This document shows positions 34,812-44,148 of a stretch of DNA of 64,000 nt, in pieces. Positions within the stretch are counted from its first letter, which is position 1; each line of letters opens with the position of its first letter. Source of the DNA: an uncultured Rhizobium sp. (GTDB taxonomy: Bacteria > Pseudomonadota > Alphaproteobacteria > Rhizobiales > Rhizobiaceae). Below the pieces are notes generated by a model. The model did no database searches, was not told the origin of the DNA, and worked only from the letters and a program-made list of their open reading frames with translations. The stretch lies in the NCBI GenBank assembly GCA_945952415.1, contig CAMFIF010000009.1:62001-126000 (forward strand). Reading direction: 5' to 3'. The position numbers and the translations under genes were made by a program.

Positions 34812-35815
34812 TGGAGGCGACACTCGCATTTCCGCTGCTGGTGGCGCTGATCGGGGTGGCGCTGTTCTTCGATTTCCTGAACGGGCTGCATGATGCGGCC
34901 AATTCGATCGCCACCATCGTTTCCACCCGGGTGCTGAAGCCACAATATGCGGTGGCCTGGGCGGCCTTCTTCAATTTCATCGCCTTCCTGTTCTTCGGCC
35001 TGCATGTGGCGGAAACGATCGGCAAGGGTATTGTCGATCCGGGCGTCATCACGCCGGCGGTGATCTTTGCGGCCCTGACCGGGGCGATCGTCTGGAACAT
35101 CGTTACCTGGGTCTTCGGCATCCCCTCCTCCTCGTCGCACGCGCTGGTGGGCGGGCTCGTCGGCGCGGGCGTTGCCAAGGCGGGCTTTTCCGCCGTGGTC
35201 TTTTCCGGTCTCGGCAAGACCGTCGGTGCCATTTTCATGTCGCCCGCCATCGGCTTCGTGCTGGCGCTCATCCTCGTGCTGATCGTGTCCTGGATCTTCG
35301 TTCGGCAGACACCCTTTGCGGTGGACCGCAGCTTCCGCGTGCTGCAATTCGTCTCGGCCTCGCTCTATTCGCTCGGCCATGGCGGCAATGATGCGCAGAA
35401 GACCATGGGGATCATCGCGGTGCTTCTCTATTCGCAGGGCTATCTCGGCGGCAGCTTTCACGTCCCCTTCTGGGTGGTGATTTCCTGCCAGTCGGCCATG
35501 GCCATCGGCACGCTCTTCGGCGGGTGGAAGATCGTTCACACCATGGGATCGAAGATCACGCGGCTGAACCCGATGCAGGGTTTCTGCGCCGAAACGGGCG
35601 GGGCGCTGACGCTGTTCGGCGCGACCTGGCTCGGCATTCCTGTTTCCACGACCCATACGATCACCGGCGCCATCGTCGGCGTCGGGGCGGCGCGGCGCGT
35701 TTCGGCGGTGCGCTGGGGTCTGGCGGGCAATATCGTGATCGCCTGGGTGATCACGCTTCCGGCCGCCGCGCTGATTTCGGCGGCGACCTTCCTCATCACC
35801 GATCTCATCGGCTGA
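34811..35815 (+). CDS. pit: Low-affinity inorganic phosphate transporter
   Basis: A PiT family transporter of 334 residues with about ten membrane helices. The duplicated PiT signature is seen as FLNGLHDAANSIATIVSTR and SLGHGGNDAQKTMGIIAV. It imports metal-phosphate with protons. It is translationally coupled to DUF47. The last 11 bases overlap the EamA gene on the other strand. Confidence 0.95.
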   Translation: MEATLAFPLLVALIGVALFFDFLNGLHDAANSIATIVSTRVLKPQYAVAWAAFFNFIAFLFFGLHVAETIGKGIVDPGVITPAVIFAALTGAIVWNIVTWVFGIPSSSSHALVGGLVGAGVAKAGFSAVVFSGLGKTVGAIFMSPAIGFVLALILVLIVSWIFVRQTPFAVDRSFRVLQFVSASLYSLGHGGNDAQKTMGIIAVLLYSQGYLGGSFHVPFWVVISCQSAMAIGTLFGGWKIVHTMGSKITRLNPMQGFCAETGGALTLFGATWLGIPVSTTHTITGAIVGVGAARRVSAVRWGLAGNIVIAWVITLPAAALISAATFLITDLIG

Positions 35816-36698
35816 CAAGACCGGCGGCGGGTGGCGGGCGCGAGAAGCGCCGGGCGCCCGCCACGCAGGCAACGACGACAAGCGTCATGCCGAACAGGCC
35901 GGGCCCCACCCTCTCGCCCAGAAGCCAGCCGGCGAAGACAAGGCCGATGAAGGGCTGGAGCAGTTGCAGCTGGCCGACGCCCGCAATGCCGCCCAGCGCC
36001 AGGCCGCGATACCAGAAGATGAAGCCCACCAGCATGCTGAAGACCGACACATAGGCAAGGCCGATCCAGGAGGGCGCGTGAAGCGGCGGCAGGCTTGCCG
36101 GTGCGGCAAGGATCGCCACCGGCAGCATGACCGGCAGCGAAAGCACCAGCGCCCAGGAAATGACCTGCCAGCCGCCGAGCTGACGCGAAAGGCGCGCGCC
36201 TTCCGCATAGCCGAGGCCGCAGGCGAGGATCGCCCCGAGCATCAGGAGATTGGCGGCGGAAAAGCCCTGCCCGGCGCCCGTCAGGGCAAAGCCCGCCACG
36301 GCGGTGCTGCCGAGGGCCGAAAACAGCCAGAAGGCCGGATGCGGCCTTTCGCCGGCGCGCATGACCCCGAAGAGCGCGGTTGCAAGCGGCAGCAGGCCGA
36401 CGAAAACGATCGTATGGGCCGACGGCACATATTGCAGCGCCAGGGCCGTCAGCAGCGGAAAGCCGATGACGACGCCGAGCGCCACGATGGCGAGCGGGAC
36501 CAGATCTTCCCGGCGCGGGCGGCGCGCCCCGCCCGCGAGAAGCAGCGGCACGGCCAGCGCCGCCGCCAGGCTAGCCCGCGCGGCGGTGAGGAAGAGCGGA
36601 TCGAAATCCTGCACCGCAACGCGCGTGGCGGGAAGCGAGCCCGCAAAGATCAAGACGCCCAGAAATCCGTTCACCCAGCCGGTCGTGGCCCTGTCCAT
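35805..36698 (-). CDS. EamA/DMT-family exporter
   Basis: A 297-residue protein with ten predicted helices and two EamA repeats, an inner-membrane drug/metabolite transporter. ATG 36698 (MDRATTGWVNGF) has GGAGGA upstream; the frame is open further but antisense to the MocR gene. It is divergent from a MocR regulator, a common pairing in which the regulator controls the exporter. The substrate is unknown, perhaps an amino acid. Confidence 0.88.
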   Translation of the reverse strand: MDRATTGWVNGFLGVLIFAGSLPATRVAVQDFDPLFLTAARASLAAALAVPLLLAGGARRPRREDLVPLAIVALGVVIGFPLLTALALQYVPSAHTIVFVGLLPLATALFGVMRAGERPHPAFWLFSALGSTAVAGFALTGAGQGFSAANLLMLGAILACGLGYAEGARLSRQLGGWQVISWALVLSLPVMLPVAILAAPASLPPLHAPSWIGLAYVSVFSMLVGFIFWYRGLALGGIAGVGQLQLLQPFIGLVFAGWLLGERVGPGLFGMTLVVVACVAGARRFSRPPPAAGLVSR

Positions 36699-36763
36699 TG
36701 GCAAATCCTCCGCATGACCCTTTGAGATATCGGCCTCTTTCGCTGGACAGGCCAGAAACAGTT

Positions 36764-36789
36764 CCATACAATTTCTCAAAACTGTATGG
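36764..36789. promoter_or_regulatory. Palindrome in the EamA-MocR divergent promoter
   Basis: CCATACA (36764-36770), 12 bases, TGTATGG (36783-36789), perfect 7-bp arms. It is a probable binding site for the MocR protein, 18 bases upstream of the MocR start. Confidence 0.6.
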
Positions 36790-36807
36790 GCAACAGGAGC
36801 GGTACGG

Positions 36808-38208
36808 ATGGAGATGAAAGCCAAGGCGAGCGAGGGCCGTACGGCCGCGGCGGTGGCGGAAATCGAGCGTCGCATCGCCACCCGCCAGCTGGTGACGGGC
36901 GCGCGGCTGCCTTCCGTGCGCGGTTTTGCGAAAAGCCTCGGCATATCGCCCTCCACCGTGGTGGAGGCCTATGAGAGGCTTGCGGCGGCGGGGCTCATCC
37001 GCTCGCGTCCGGGCTCCGGCTTCTATGTGGCGCCGGTCGCAGCGCCGCTCAGCCTTGCCGATATCGGCCCGCGGCTCGACAGGGCCGTCGATCCGCTCTG
37101 GATTTCCAGGCAGGCGCTGGAAGAGCGGGTCGACCTCCTGAAGCCCGGCTGCGGCTGGCTGCCGCCCGACTGGATGCCGCAGGCGGCGTTGCAGCGGGCA
37201 CTCAAGGCGATCGGACGGCAGGAGGGGCTCGTCCTTTCCGATTACGACAGCCCGGCGGGTCTTCCTGCCTTGCGCCAGCTGCTCGCCCGGCGGCTTCTCG
37301 ACCGGGGCATTCCGGCCGGCCCCGGCCAGATCCTGCTGACGGATTCGGGAACCCAGGCCATCGATCTTCTCTGCCGGCTGCTGATTGCGCCGGGTGACAC
37401 GGTTCTGGTGGACGATCCCTGCTACTTCAATTTCCATGCACTGCTGCGCGCCCACCGGGCGCGGGCCGTTGGCGTGCCGATGACCCCCGAGGGGCCCGAT
37501 CCCGAGGCCTTCGAACGGATCGTGCGGACAGAAAAGCCGCGCCTCTACATTTCCATGGCGGGCATCCACAATCCGACCGGGGCCGCGCTTTCGCCGCTCA
37601 TTGCCCACCGGATCGTGCGGCTGGCGGCGGAGGCCGGCATGACGATCATCGAGGACGACATTTTCGGCGATCTCGAGAACAGGCCGCAGCCGCGCCTGGC
37701 TGCCATAGACGGGCTTTCCCGGGTGATCAGCATCGGCAGCTTTTCGAAGACGCTCTCGGCTTCGGTCCGGTCCGGCTATATTGCCGCGCGGCCGGACTGG
37801 CTGGAAGCGCTCATCGATCTCAAGATCGCCACGGGTTTTTCCACGTCGCGGCTTTCTGCGGAGGTGGTGCTCCAGGTCCTGAAGGACGGCAGCTACCGGC
37901 GCCACGTGGACCAGCTGAAGATCCGGCTCGGCAAGGCCATGAACGAGACGATCATGCGGGCGCGGGGGCTGGGGCTTCAGCCCTGGCTGGAACCGGAGGC
38001 GGGCCTGTTCCTCTGGTGCCGCCTGCCCCCAGGGATCGATGGCGCGGAACTGGCGCGGCAAAGCCTTGCCGAGGGGATCGTGCTTGCGCCCGGCGATGCC
38101 TTCAGCCCGGCAGGCGGGGCTTCGCGCTTTCTGCGCTTCAACGTGGCGCAATCGCAGGAGGCGCGGATCTGGGAGGTGCTGGGGGGCCTTTTGCCGAAAG
38201 GGGGCTAG
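36808..38208 (+). CDS. MocR-family regulator (GntR HTH + aminotransferase domain)
   Basis: 466 residues. The N-terminal GntR winged HTH ([41 protein letters not shown]) is joined to a class I aminotransferase fold. The PLP lysine is in [14 protein letters not shown], with [11 protein letters not shown] and HNPTGAALS around the cofactor. Such proteins sense PLP or amino compounds. AGGAG lies 9 bases before the ATG. Its stop overlaps lpxK by 4 bases, tail-to-tail. Confidence 0.92.
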   Translation: MEMKAKASEGRTAAAVAEIERRIATRQLVTGARLPSVRGFAKSLGISPSTVVEAYERLAAAGLIRSRPGSGFYVAPVAAPLSLADIGPRLDRAVDPLWISRQALEERVDLLKPGCGWLPPDWMPQAALQRALKAIGRQEGLVLSDYDSPAGLPALRQLLARRLLDRGIPAGPGQILLTDSGTQAIDLLCRLLIAPGDTVLVDDPCYFNFHALLRAHRARAVGVPMTPEGPDPEAFERIVRTEKPRLYISMAGIHNPTGAALSPLIAHRIVRLAAEAGMTIIEDDIFGDLENRPQPRLAAIDGLSRVISIGSFSKTLSASVRSGYIAARPDWLEALIDLKIATGFSTSRLSAEVVLQVLKDGSYRRHVDQLKIRLGKAMNETIMRARGLGLQPWLEPEAGLFLWCRLPPGIDGAELARQSLAEGIVLAPGDAFSPAGGASRFLRFNVAQSQEARIWEVLGGLLPKGG

Positions 38209-39239
38209 GCCTTGGCGGCGAGCAGGCGCTTGCGCGCCGCTTCCACGGCCCGGTCGATGATGTGGGCCGGGGCGCGGGGATCGTCGAAGCGCATGTCCAC
38301 CTCGATCACGCGCACGGCGGCGGCAAGGGTTGCAGCGGTGCCGCTGTGGCCACGCAGGCGCACCCAATCCTTGGCGGTCGTCACCAGCTGCAGGCCCTCG
38401 CGGTCCGCGGTCTCCAGGAGGTCGCGCATCTCGTCCTCCTCCAGATGACCATGATCGGGAAAGGCGCGGCGGACGGCAATTTCAGCGCCGAGACTCTCGA
38501 CGGTGCGGTAGAATTTTCCCGGATCGGCAATGCCGGCAAAGGCCAGAACGCGGCGGCCCTGCAGTTCAGGAGCAGGACGGGGCTGAAGCGTCGCCTCCAG
38601 GATGGCGATGCCGGCCCGGGCGGCCTGGCGGATCAGCGCATCGGCATTGTCGCCGTCGCCCACCTTCAGGATGGCGGTGGCGTGGCGCATCTGGACGGGC
38701 ATGGGCGCCCGGACCGGACCCGCCGGAATGCCGAACCCGTTGCCGATGGCGCGGTGGCTGTCGAGAACCACCAGCGCATAGTCGATCGCAAGCCGGGCGC
38801 TCTGGAAACCGTCATCCATGATGATAAGCGTCGCGCCCTTCTCTATGAGCTTGCGGGCGCCTTCGACCCGGTTGCGGGCAATCACGGTCAGCGCCCGGCG
38901 GGCGAGCAGCAGCGGCTCGTCACCCACCGCCTCGGCCCGGTGGTTTTCCGCATCGACGACCGTGGTGACATCGAGCGATCCGCCATAGCCGCGGCTCAGG
39001 AAGCCCGGAACCTGGCCGCGGGCCTTGGCCGCTTCGGCAAGGGCAAGGGCGGTCGGCGTCTTGCCTGCGCCGCCGGCGGTGAAATTTCCGGCGCAGATGA
39101 CGGGAACGGGCATCGCGACGCGGGGCGCCTTCTGCATGCGGCGACCCGCAACCTCACCGTAGAGAAAGGCGAATGGCGCAAGCGCATAGGCGCGCCAGTC
39201 TGCCTTCATCCACCAGAAGGGCGGAGAATCCGATACCAT
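38205..39239 (-). CDS. lpxK: Tetraacyldisaccharide 4'-kinase
   Basis: Adds the 4'-phosphate to lipid A disaccharide at the inner membrane. 344 residues. [23 protein letters not shown] is the N-terminal membrane anchor and [19 protein letters not shown] the Walker A loop. FLSRGYGG and DDGFQ are further LpxK motifs. ATG 39239 is used; a GTG at 39245 is an alternative. It belongs to the minus-strand lipid A/Kdo gene series. Confidence 0.95.
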   Translation of the reverse strand: MVSDSPPFWWMKADWRAYALAPFAFLYGEVAGRRMQKAPRVAMPVPVICAGNFTAGGAGKTPTALALAEAAKARGQVPGFLSRGYGGSLDVTTVVDAENHRAEAVGDEPLLLARRALTVIARNRVEGARKLIEKGATLIIMDDGFQSARLAIDYALVVLDSHRAIGNGFGIPAGPVRAPMPVQMRHATAILKVGDGDNADALIRQAARAGIAILEATLQPRPAPELQGRRVLAFAGIADPGKFYRTVESLGAEIAVRRAFPDHGHLEEDEMRDLLETADREGLQLVTTAKDWVRLRGHSGTAATLAAAVRVIEVDMRFDDPRAPAHIIDRAVEAARKRLLAAKA

Positions 39240-39358
39240 GTACACCCCGTCCCGATAGAGGCGGCCCCTCGGCCATATTTGTCCTGAACAACAAAGCCTG
39301 CTAGGACCCGATCTGCAATTATCAGATTTTGCGGGGCATTTAACGGGGATCGGGCCGC

Positions 39359-40075
39359 TCAGGCAAGCGCCGGCAGCACCGATTCCAGTTCCGTAATGTC
39401 GTTGAGGCAGTGATCGGAGGCGGCCGAGAGCGATTCCCGCGAGCCGGTGCCGGTCAGCACCCCGACCTTCAGGCCGGCGCCCGCCCGTTGGCCCATATGC
39501 AGATCGTGATTGTTGTCGCCGACCACGGCGATCTCGCTGACATCGATGCCGGTTGCCGCGCTGAAGCCCAGCACCATGCCCGGCTCCGGTTTCGAGCCAT
39601 GGCCGCTGTCATAGCCCGCGATGTAATCCACCAGATGGATAAATCCGAAGCGTTCTGCCGTATGCCGGATCGAGCGCTCGTTGTCGCTTGAGGCAATGCC
39701 GAGCTTGTAGCCCTTGCCATGCAGCCTTTCGAAGAAATCCTTGAGATCGGTGACCGGCACCGCGCGGCTTGCGGCGGAGGCGAAGAGGCCGTCCATATGG
39801 GCGACCATTTCCTCAAAACCGCGCCTTGCGCCGGCCTTGATCAGACCTTCGCAGATCTCGCGCGTATTGCCGGCGGCAAGAAGGCTGTCCGGCACCACAT
39901 GGCCGGTTTCGGGGTCCATGCCGGTTTCGCGCAGCAGGTGATGGGCAAGGTCAGGATCGCCATCGGCGGCAAAGGCCGCCAGTTCCCGGTTCACCGGCAG
40001 CCAGCTCTTGGCATAGTCCAGAAGCGTGCCGTCCTTGTCGAACAGAATGGCACGAATGACCCGTGTTTCCGTCAT
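39359..40075 (-). CDS. HAD-family phosphatase (phosphoglycolate phosphatase-like)
   Basis: A 238-residue HAD hydrolase. The nucleophile motif is [10 protein letters not shown], the second motif LGIASSDN, the lysine is in GSKPEPGM, and motif IV is [12 protein letters not shown]. It resembles Gph-type phosphatases, but the substrate is uncertain. GGGGAGGGGATCG precedes ATG 40075. It sits between waaA and lpxK, 26 bases after waaA, so it is probably co-transcribed. Confidence 0.85.
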   Translation of the reverse strand: MTETRVIRAILFDKDGTLLDYAKSWLPVNRELAAFAADGDPDLAHHLLRETGMDPETGHVVPDSLLAAGNTREICEGLIKAGARRGFEEMVAHMDGLFASAASRAVPVTDLKDFFERLHGKGYKLGIASSDNERSIRHTAERFGFIHLVDYIAGYDSGHGSKPEPGMVLGFSAATGIDVSEIAVVGDNNHDLHMGQRAGAGLKVGVLTGTGSRESLSAASDHCLNDITELESVLPALA

Positions 40076-40101
40076 CGATCCCCTCCCCGGTTTTCGGTCG
40101 A

Positions 40102-41421
40102 TTATCCGCGTGCGGCCAGCCGCGGCTTAAGCCGGGCCTTCACCGTCAGCGGATTGATATAGGGTTCCAGCCCCTTGATGGTGGCGGTGAGCGCGCCGCG
40201 CATTTCCTCGACGGTCTCAGTGCCAGCCTTGATCATCGCCTGGCGGGCCTGATCATTGCTCATCAGATAATGCACGGCCTTGGCGAGCATTTCCGTGTCG
40301 CGCACCATGCGGGCGCTGCCGTTGCGGGCAAGCCGCTGGTAGGTATCGCGGAAATTCTGCACATGGCCGCCCGAAAGCACGGCACAGCCGAGCACGGCGG
40401 GCTCCAGCGGGTTCTGCCCGCCTTCGGCAAAGAGCGAGCGACCGACAAAGGCAATATCGGTGAGGCGAAGATAGAGGCCCATTTCGCCGATCGTATCGCC
40501 GAGCAGGATATCCACATCGGGCGTCAGCTGATCGCCGCGGGTGCGGCGGGCGACCTTGTAGCCCTTTTCCTTGAGCTGCGCTTCCAGCTGGTCGCAGCGC
40601 TCGGGATGGCGGGGTACGATGATGGAGAGAAGACCGGTCTTGTCCTTCAGGGCGGAATGGACCTGGGCCGCGGCCATTTCCTCGCCCTCGAAGGTGGAGA
40701 TGGCTGCCCAGGTGCGGCGTCCGGCAAGCTGGCGGGCATATTCGGCCAGCGCTGCGGGATCATGGGGCGGCACGTCCGTATCGACCTTGAGGTTGCCCGA
40801 GGTCATGACGGGCAGCGCACCGAGATCGCGGAAGCGCTCGGCATCGGCCTCGGACTGGGCAATCACGAGAGCAAGGTTTTCGAACAGCGCCTCGGCAATG
40901 GAGGGCCTGCGGCTCCAGCTCGCGAAGGAGCGATCCGACATGCGGGCATTGACGAGGATCTGCGGAATGTGGCGCTCGCCGAGACCGAGAATGGTGACCG
41001 GCCATATTTCCGATTCCGCGATGATCGCGACATCGGGCTGCCAGTAATCCAGAAAACGGTCGATGGCGGGCTTGAGATCGAGCGGCACATATTGATGCAG
41101 CACATCGCTGCCGAGCCGGGTGGCGGCAAGATGGGCGGAGGTGGTGGTGCCGGTGGTCAGCACCACCCAGATGTCGCGGCGGCGCATTTCCCGGATGAGG
41201 GGGATGACGGCGGAGGTTTCGCCGACGCTTGCGGCATGGAACCAGACCAGCGGGCCCGAAGGACGCTCAAGACTGGGGAAACCGAAGCGTTCCAGACGGC
41301 GTGCGCGGTCTTCCTTGCCCTTTGCGGCCCGGTAGCTGAGATAGGGTCCGAGGAGCGGATAGGCGACCAGTCCAGCGAGCTTGTAGCTCGACAGCGCCAG
41401 GCGCGCGAAGCGGCTGCTCAT
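40102..41421 (-). CDS. waaA: Kdo transferase
   Basis: 3-deoxy-D-manno-octulosonic acid transferase, 439 residues, of glycosyltransferase family GT30. An N-terminal membrane anchor precedes VWFHAASVGETSAVIPLI and ESEIWPVTI; FVGRSLFAEGGQNPLEPAVLG is the C-terminal signature. It adds Kdo to lipid IVA. It lies upstream of HAD and lpxK on the same strand. Confidence 0.95.
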   Translation of the reverse strand: MSSRFARLALSSYKLAGLVAYPLLGPYLSYRAAKGKEDRARRLERFGFPSLERPSGPLVWFHAASVGETSAVIPLIREMRRRDIWVVLTTGTTTSAHLAATRLGSDVLHQYVPLDLKPAIDRFLDYWQPDVAIIAESEIWPVTILGLGERHIPQILVNARMSDRSFASWSRRPSIAEALFENLALVIAQSEADAERFRDLGALPVMTSGNLKVDTDVPPHDPAALAEYARQLAGRRTWAAISTFEGEEMAAAQVHSALKDKTGLLSIIVPRHPERCDQLEAQLKEKGYKVARRTRGDQLTPDVDILLGDTIGEMGLYLRLTDIAFVGRSLFAEGGQNPLEPAVLGCAVLSGGHVQNFRDTYQRLARNGSARMVRDTEMLAKAVHYLMSNDQARQAMIKAGTETVEEMRGALTATIKGLEPYINPLTVKARLKPRLAARG

Positions 41422-41492
41422 GGGCGCGCTCTCCGTTCCCCTGCGGGCAGAGCCACGATCGAATTCACGGTATCATCCCCGCCTGTGCCAAG

Positions 41493-41518
41493 CGCGCCCT
41501 TGAAAGGGCGCGTTTTTC
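41493..41518 (+). terminator. Plus-strand terminator without a matching gene
   Basis: CGCGCCC (41493-41499), TTGAAA, GGGCGCG (41506-41512), then TTTTTCTT on the plus strand. Both neighbouring genes are on the minus strand, where no T tract follows the stem. Confidence 0.65.
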
Positions 41519-41592
41519 TTATTGTTGCGTCTATCCGATATAAATGCGACGAATTCGCGACGCAACCGGCAACGGGTTGCAGAAGTGCGGGA

Positions 41593-41826
41593 TCAATTGC
41601 CCGGCGAAAGCAACTTGTGCATGTGCACAATGAAATAACGCATGTGCGCGTTGTCGACTGTCTGCTGCGCCTTGGCCTTCCAGGCGGTCAGCGCGCTCTG
41701 GTAGTCGGGAAAGATGCCGACAATGTCGAGCTTGTCGAGATCGCGGAACTGAACGTCCTGCAGGTTTTCCAGTTCGCCGCCGAACACCAGGTGGAGCAGC
41801 TGCTTCTTGTCGTCCGTTTCTGTCAT
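41593..41826 (-). CDS. DUF4170 domain protein
   Basis: A 77-residue protein (LLHLVFGGELENLQDVQFRDLDKLDIVGIFPDYQSALTAWKAKAQQTVDNAHMRYFIVHMHKLL) of the alphaproteobacterial DUF4170 family. No function is known. It lies between the cysQ-like gene and waaA on the same strand, as in other rhizobia (from memory). Confidence 0.85.
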   Translation of the reverse strand: MTETDDKKQLLHLVFGGELENLQDVQFRDLDKLDIVGIFPDYQSALTAWKAKAQQTVDNAHMRYFIVHMHKLLSPGN

Positions 41827-41887
41827 TTGTTAAGCCTTCACTTGGACCTGTCCTCCCGGCTCTCCTTGGCCGAATCTGGGCCTTCGG

Positions 41888-42703
41888 TCAACCGTTCTGA
41901 AGGCGAACAAATTCGCGGGAAAGCGGTCCGGCCAAGCCGCCGGCAGCACCGCAGAGCACGGGATGGCCGACATCCGGCCGGTTATAGGTGAGCGCCCGGC
42001 CTTCGAGATCGGTCAGCCGCCCGCCGGCGCATTCGAGGATCAGGTCGGCGGCGGCGAGGTCCCAGTCATGGGAATTGCGCTTGACCAGCGTTCCGTCGAT
42101 CCGGCCTTCCGCCACCATGGCCAGCCGGTAGGCGAGCGAGGGCACATGGCGGATGCGGGTGATCGCCTGCCGGCGATCGGCGGGGAAGCGAGCGAGCATG
42201 TCCTCGGGGATGGCGAGCCGCATCGGATCGCCTTCATGCCAGTCCGCCGTAGAAATCGGCAGGCCGTTCTTCAGCGCGCGGCCGCCGGCAACGGCGAGAT
42301 ATTCCTCTTCCAGAGCCGGAGCATTCAGGACGCCCGCCACCGGGCGGCCGCGATGAACCACCGCGACGCTGACGCACCAGGTCACCTCGCCGCCGATGAA
42401 GGCGCGCGTGCCATCGATCGGATCGATGACGAAGACGGTTCCCCGTTCCAGCCGCTCGCGGCTGTCTTCCGTTTCCTCCGACAGCCAGCCATAGCCCGGC
42501 CGGGCGCTGCGAAGCATGTCCGACAGGCATTCATTGGCGGCAAAATCCGCCGCGCTCACCGGCGAGCGGTCCTTGTTCTTCCACCAGACTTCCGGCGACT
42601 GGCGGAAATGGCCGAGCGCCACCGCCCCCGCGGCGCGCGCGGCATGGGCAATCAGTGCCAGGTCCTCCGCCCAGGCCAGGCCATCGGCATCATGGGGCAT
42701 CAT
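41888..42703 (-). CDS. Inositol monophosphatase-family phosphatase, CysQ-like
   Basis: Mg2+-dependent phosphatase of the IMPase fold, 270 residues from ATG 42703. Motifs: WLSEETEDS, VIDPIDGTRAFIGG and SHDWDLAAADLILECAGG. The ordering resembles 3'(2'),5'-bisphosphate nucleotidase CysQ, which removes PAP from sulfate assimilation; inositol or histidinol phosphate are other options. It overlaps the end of pmbA by a few codons at most, so the two are coupled. Confidence 0.85.
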   Translation of the reverse strand: MMPHDADGLAWAEDLALIAHAARAAGAVALGHFRQSPEVWWKNKDRSPVSAADFAANECLSDMLRSARPGYGWLSEETEDSRERLERGTVFVIDPIDGTRAFIGGEVTWCVSVAVVHRGRPVAGVLNAPALEEEYLAVAGGRALKNGLPISTADWHEGDPMRLAIPEDMLARFPADRRQAITRIRHVPSLAYRLAMVAEGRIDGTLVKRNSHDWDLAAADLILECAGGRLTDLEGRALTYNRPDVGHPVLCGAAGGLAGPLSREFVRLQNG

Positions 42704-42707
42704 GGCC

Positions 42708-44054
42708 TCAGCGCCCCGCAAGGGTCATGCCCTCGATGGCCAGCGTCGGCGCGGCAATGCCATATTTCCGGTCGATGTCATTGGCGGGGGTGACCCGCAT
42801 GAACATGTCCTTCAGGTTCGAGGCAATCGTGACCTCCGAGACCGGGAAGGTGAGCTCGCCATTTTCGATCCAGAAGCCGGAGGCCCCGCGGCTGTATTCG
42901 CCGGTGATCATGTCGACGCCCTGGCCGATCAGCTCGGTAACGTAGAAACCGTTGCCGACGGAGCGGATCAGCTCTTCGGGCGAAATATCCCCGGGCTCCA
43001 GCGAAAGATTGGTTGCCGTCGGCGAGACCAGCGTGCCAGAGCGCACGCCCCGGCCATTGGTTTCGAGGCCGAGTTCGCGGGCGGTGGAGGTGGAGAGGAA
43101 CCAGTGCTTCAGCACGCCGTCCTCGATCATGGCGAGGCGCTTGCCGGTCACGCCCTCGCCGTCGAAGGGACGGGAGGAGGAGCCGCGCACGACGAGCGGG
43201 TCATCGATGATATCGAGACCGGCCTTCAGCACGCGTTCGCCCATGCGGTCACGCAGGAAGGAGGTCTTGCGGGCGACGGAGGCGCCGTTGATGGCACCGG
43301 CAATATGGCCGACGAAGCCGCGCGCCAGCCGCGGATCGAATACGACCGTGACGCCCTGCCCCGTCTCCACCTGACGGGGATTGAGGCGGCGGACGGCGCG
43401 GGCGCCGGCGCTGCGGCCGATCGCTGCGGGATCGTCGAGATCGGCAAAATAGAGGCGGCTGTCATAATCATAGTCGCGCTCCATCTTCGTGCCCTCGCCA
43501 GCGATGACGCTGACCGAGCAGCCGAAGCGCGAGCCCATATAGGAGCCTTCGAAGCCATGCGACGTGACGAGAACCAGCCCGCCATAACCGGCGGAAGCGC
43601 CGGCGCCGCCCGAATTGGTCACGCCCTGGACGGCAAGGGCCGCCTCTTCCGCCGCAAGCGCCATGTCGCGCAGCCGGGCGGTCTCGACTTCGGTGGGGTC
43701 GAAGAGCTGAAGGTCCGGATAGGTCTTTGCAAGGTGCGCCTCCTCGGCGAGGCAGGCGAAGGGATCTTCCGGCGAGACGCGGGCCATGGCAACGGCGCGC
43801 TCAGCCAGCACCTGAAGGTCGAAGCCCGGATTGGCGGAGACGCTCGCCACCTTCTTCCCCACGAAGACGCGCAGCGAGAAATCGTCGCTTTCCGCGCTTT
43901 CGGTGTTTTCCACCTTGCCGAGCCGGACGGAGACCGACTGGGAGCGCGAGCGCACCACCACTGCATCGGCGGCATCGGCACCGGCTGCGCGGGCAAGCTC
44001 GATCAGCCGGGCGGCGCGATCGATAAGGACCTGTGAGCTTTGATCTGAAGACAT
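42708..44054 (-). CDS. pmbA: TldE/PmbA metalloprotease-like protein
   Basis: A 448-residue member of the TldD/PmbA family (VRLGKVENTESAESDDFSLRVFVGKKVASVS, SHGFEGSYMGSRFGCSVSVIA, GVRSGTLVSPTATNLSLEPG, GVDMITGEYSRGASGFWIENGEL). With TldD it cleaves unfolded peptides such as microcin precursors. TldD, the catalytic partner, is not in this window; TldE itself lacks the zinc HExxxH motif and none is seen here. MSSDQSSQVL at 44054 is chosen as start. Confidence 0.92.
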   Translation of the reverse strand: MSSDQSSQVLIDRAARLIELARAAGADAADAVVVRSRSQSVSVRLGKVENTESAESDDFSLRVFVGKKVASVSANPGFDLQVLAERAVAMARVSPEDPFACLAEEAHLAKTYPDLQLFDPTEVETARLRDMALAAEEAALAVQGVTNSGGAGASAGYGGLVLVTSHGFEGSYMGSRFGCSVSVIAGEGTKMERDYDYDSRLYFADLDDPAAIGRSAGARAVRRLNPRQVETGQGVTVVFDPRLARGFVGHIAGAINGASVARKTSFLRDRMGERVLKAGLDIIDDPLVVRGSSSRPFDGEGVTGKRLAMIEDGVLKHWFLSTSTARELGLETNGRGVRSGTLVSPTATNLSLEPGDISPEELIRSVGNGFYVTELIGQGVDMITGEYSRGASGFWIENGELTFPVSEVTIASNLKDMFMRVTPANDIDRKYGIAAPTLAIEGMTLAGR

Positions 44055-44148
44055 GGAATGGGGCCTTTCGTTGACCTGCATTTATTCCCCGCACCCCGCC
44101 CTATCAAGGGGCAGCCCAGAGATTTGACGGTTGCAGGCGCAATCTCGA

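Noticed and set aside
39307..39354. CCCGATC...GATCGGG long-range repeat with inner ATCTG/CAGAT between HAD and lpxK genes
   Set aside because: Arms are short and far apart, with no T tract; could be chance in a GC-rich gap.
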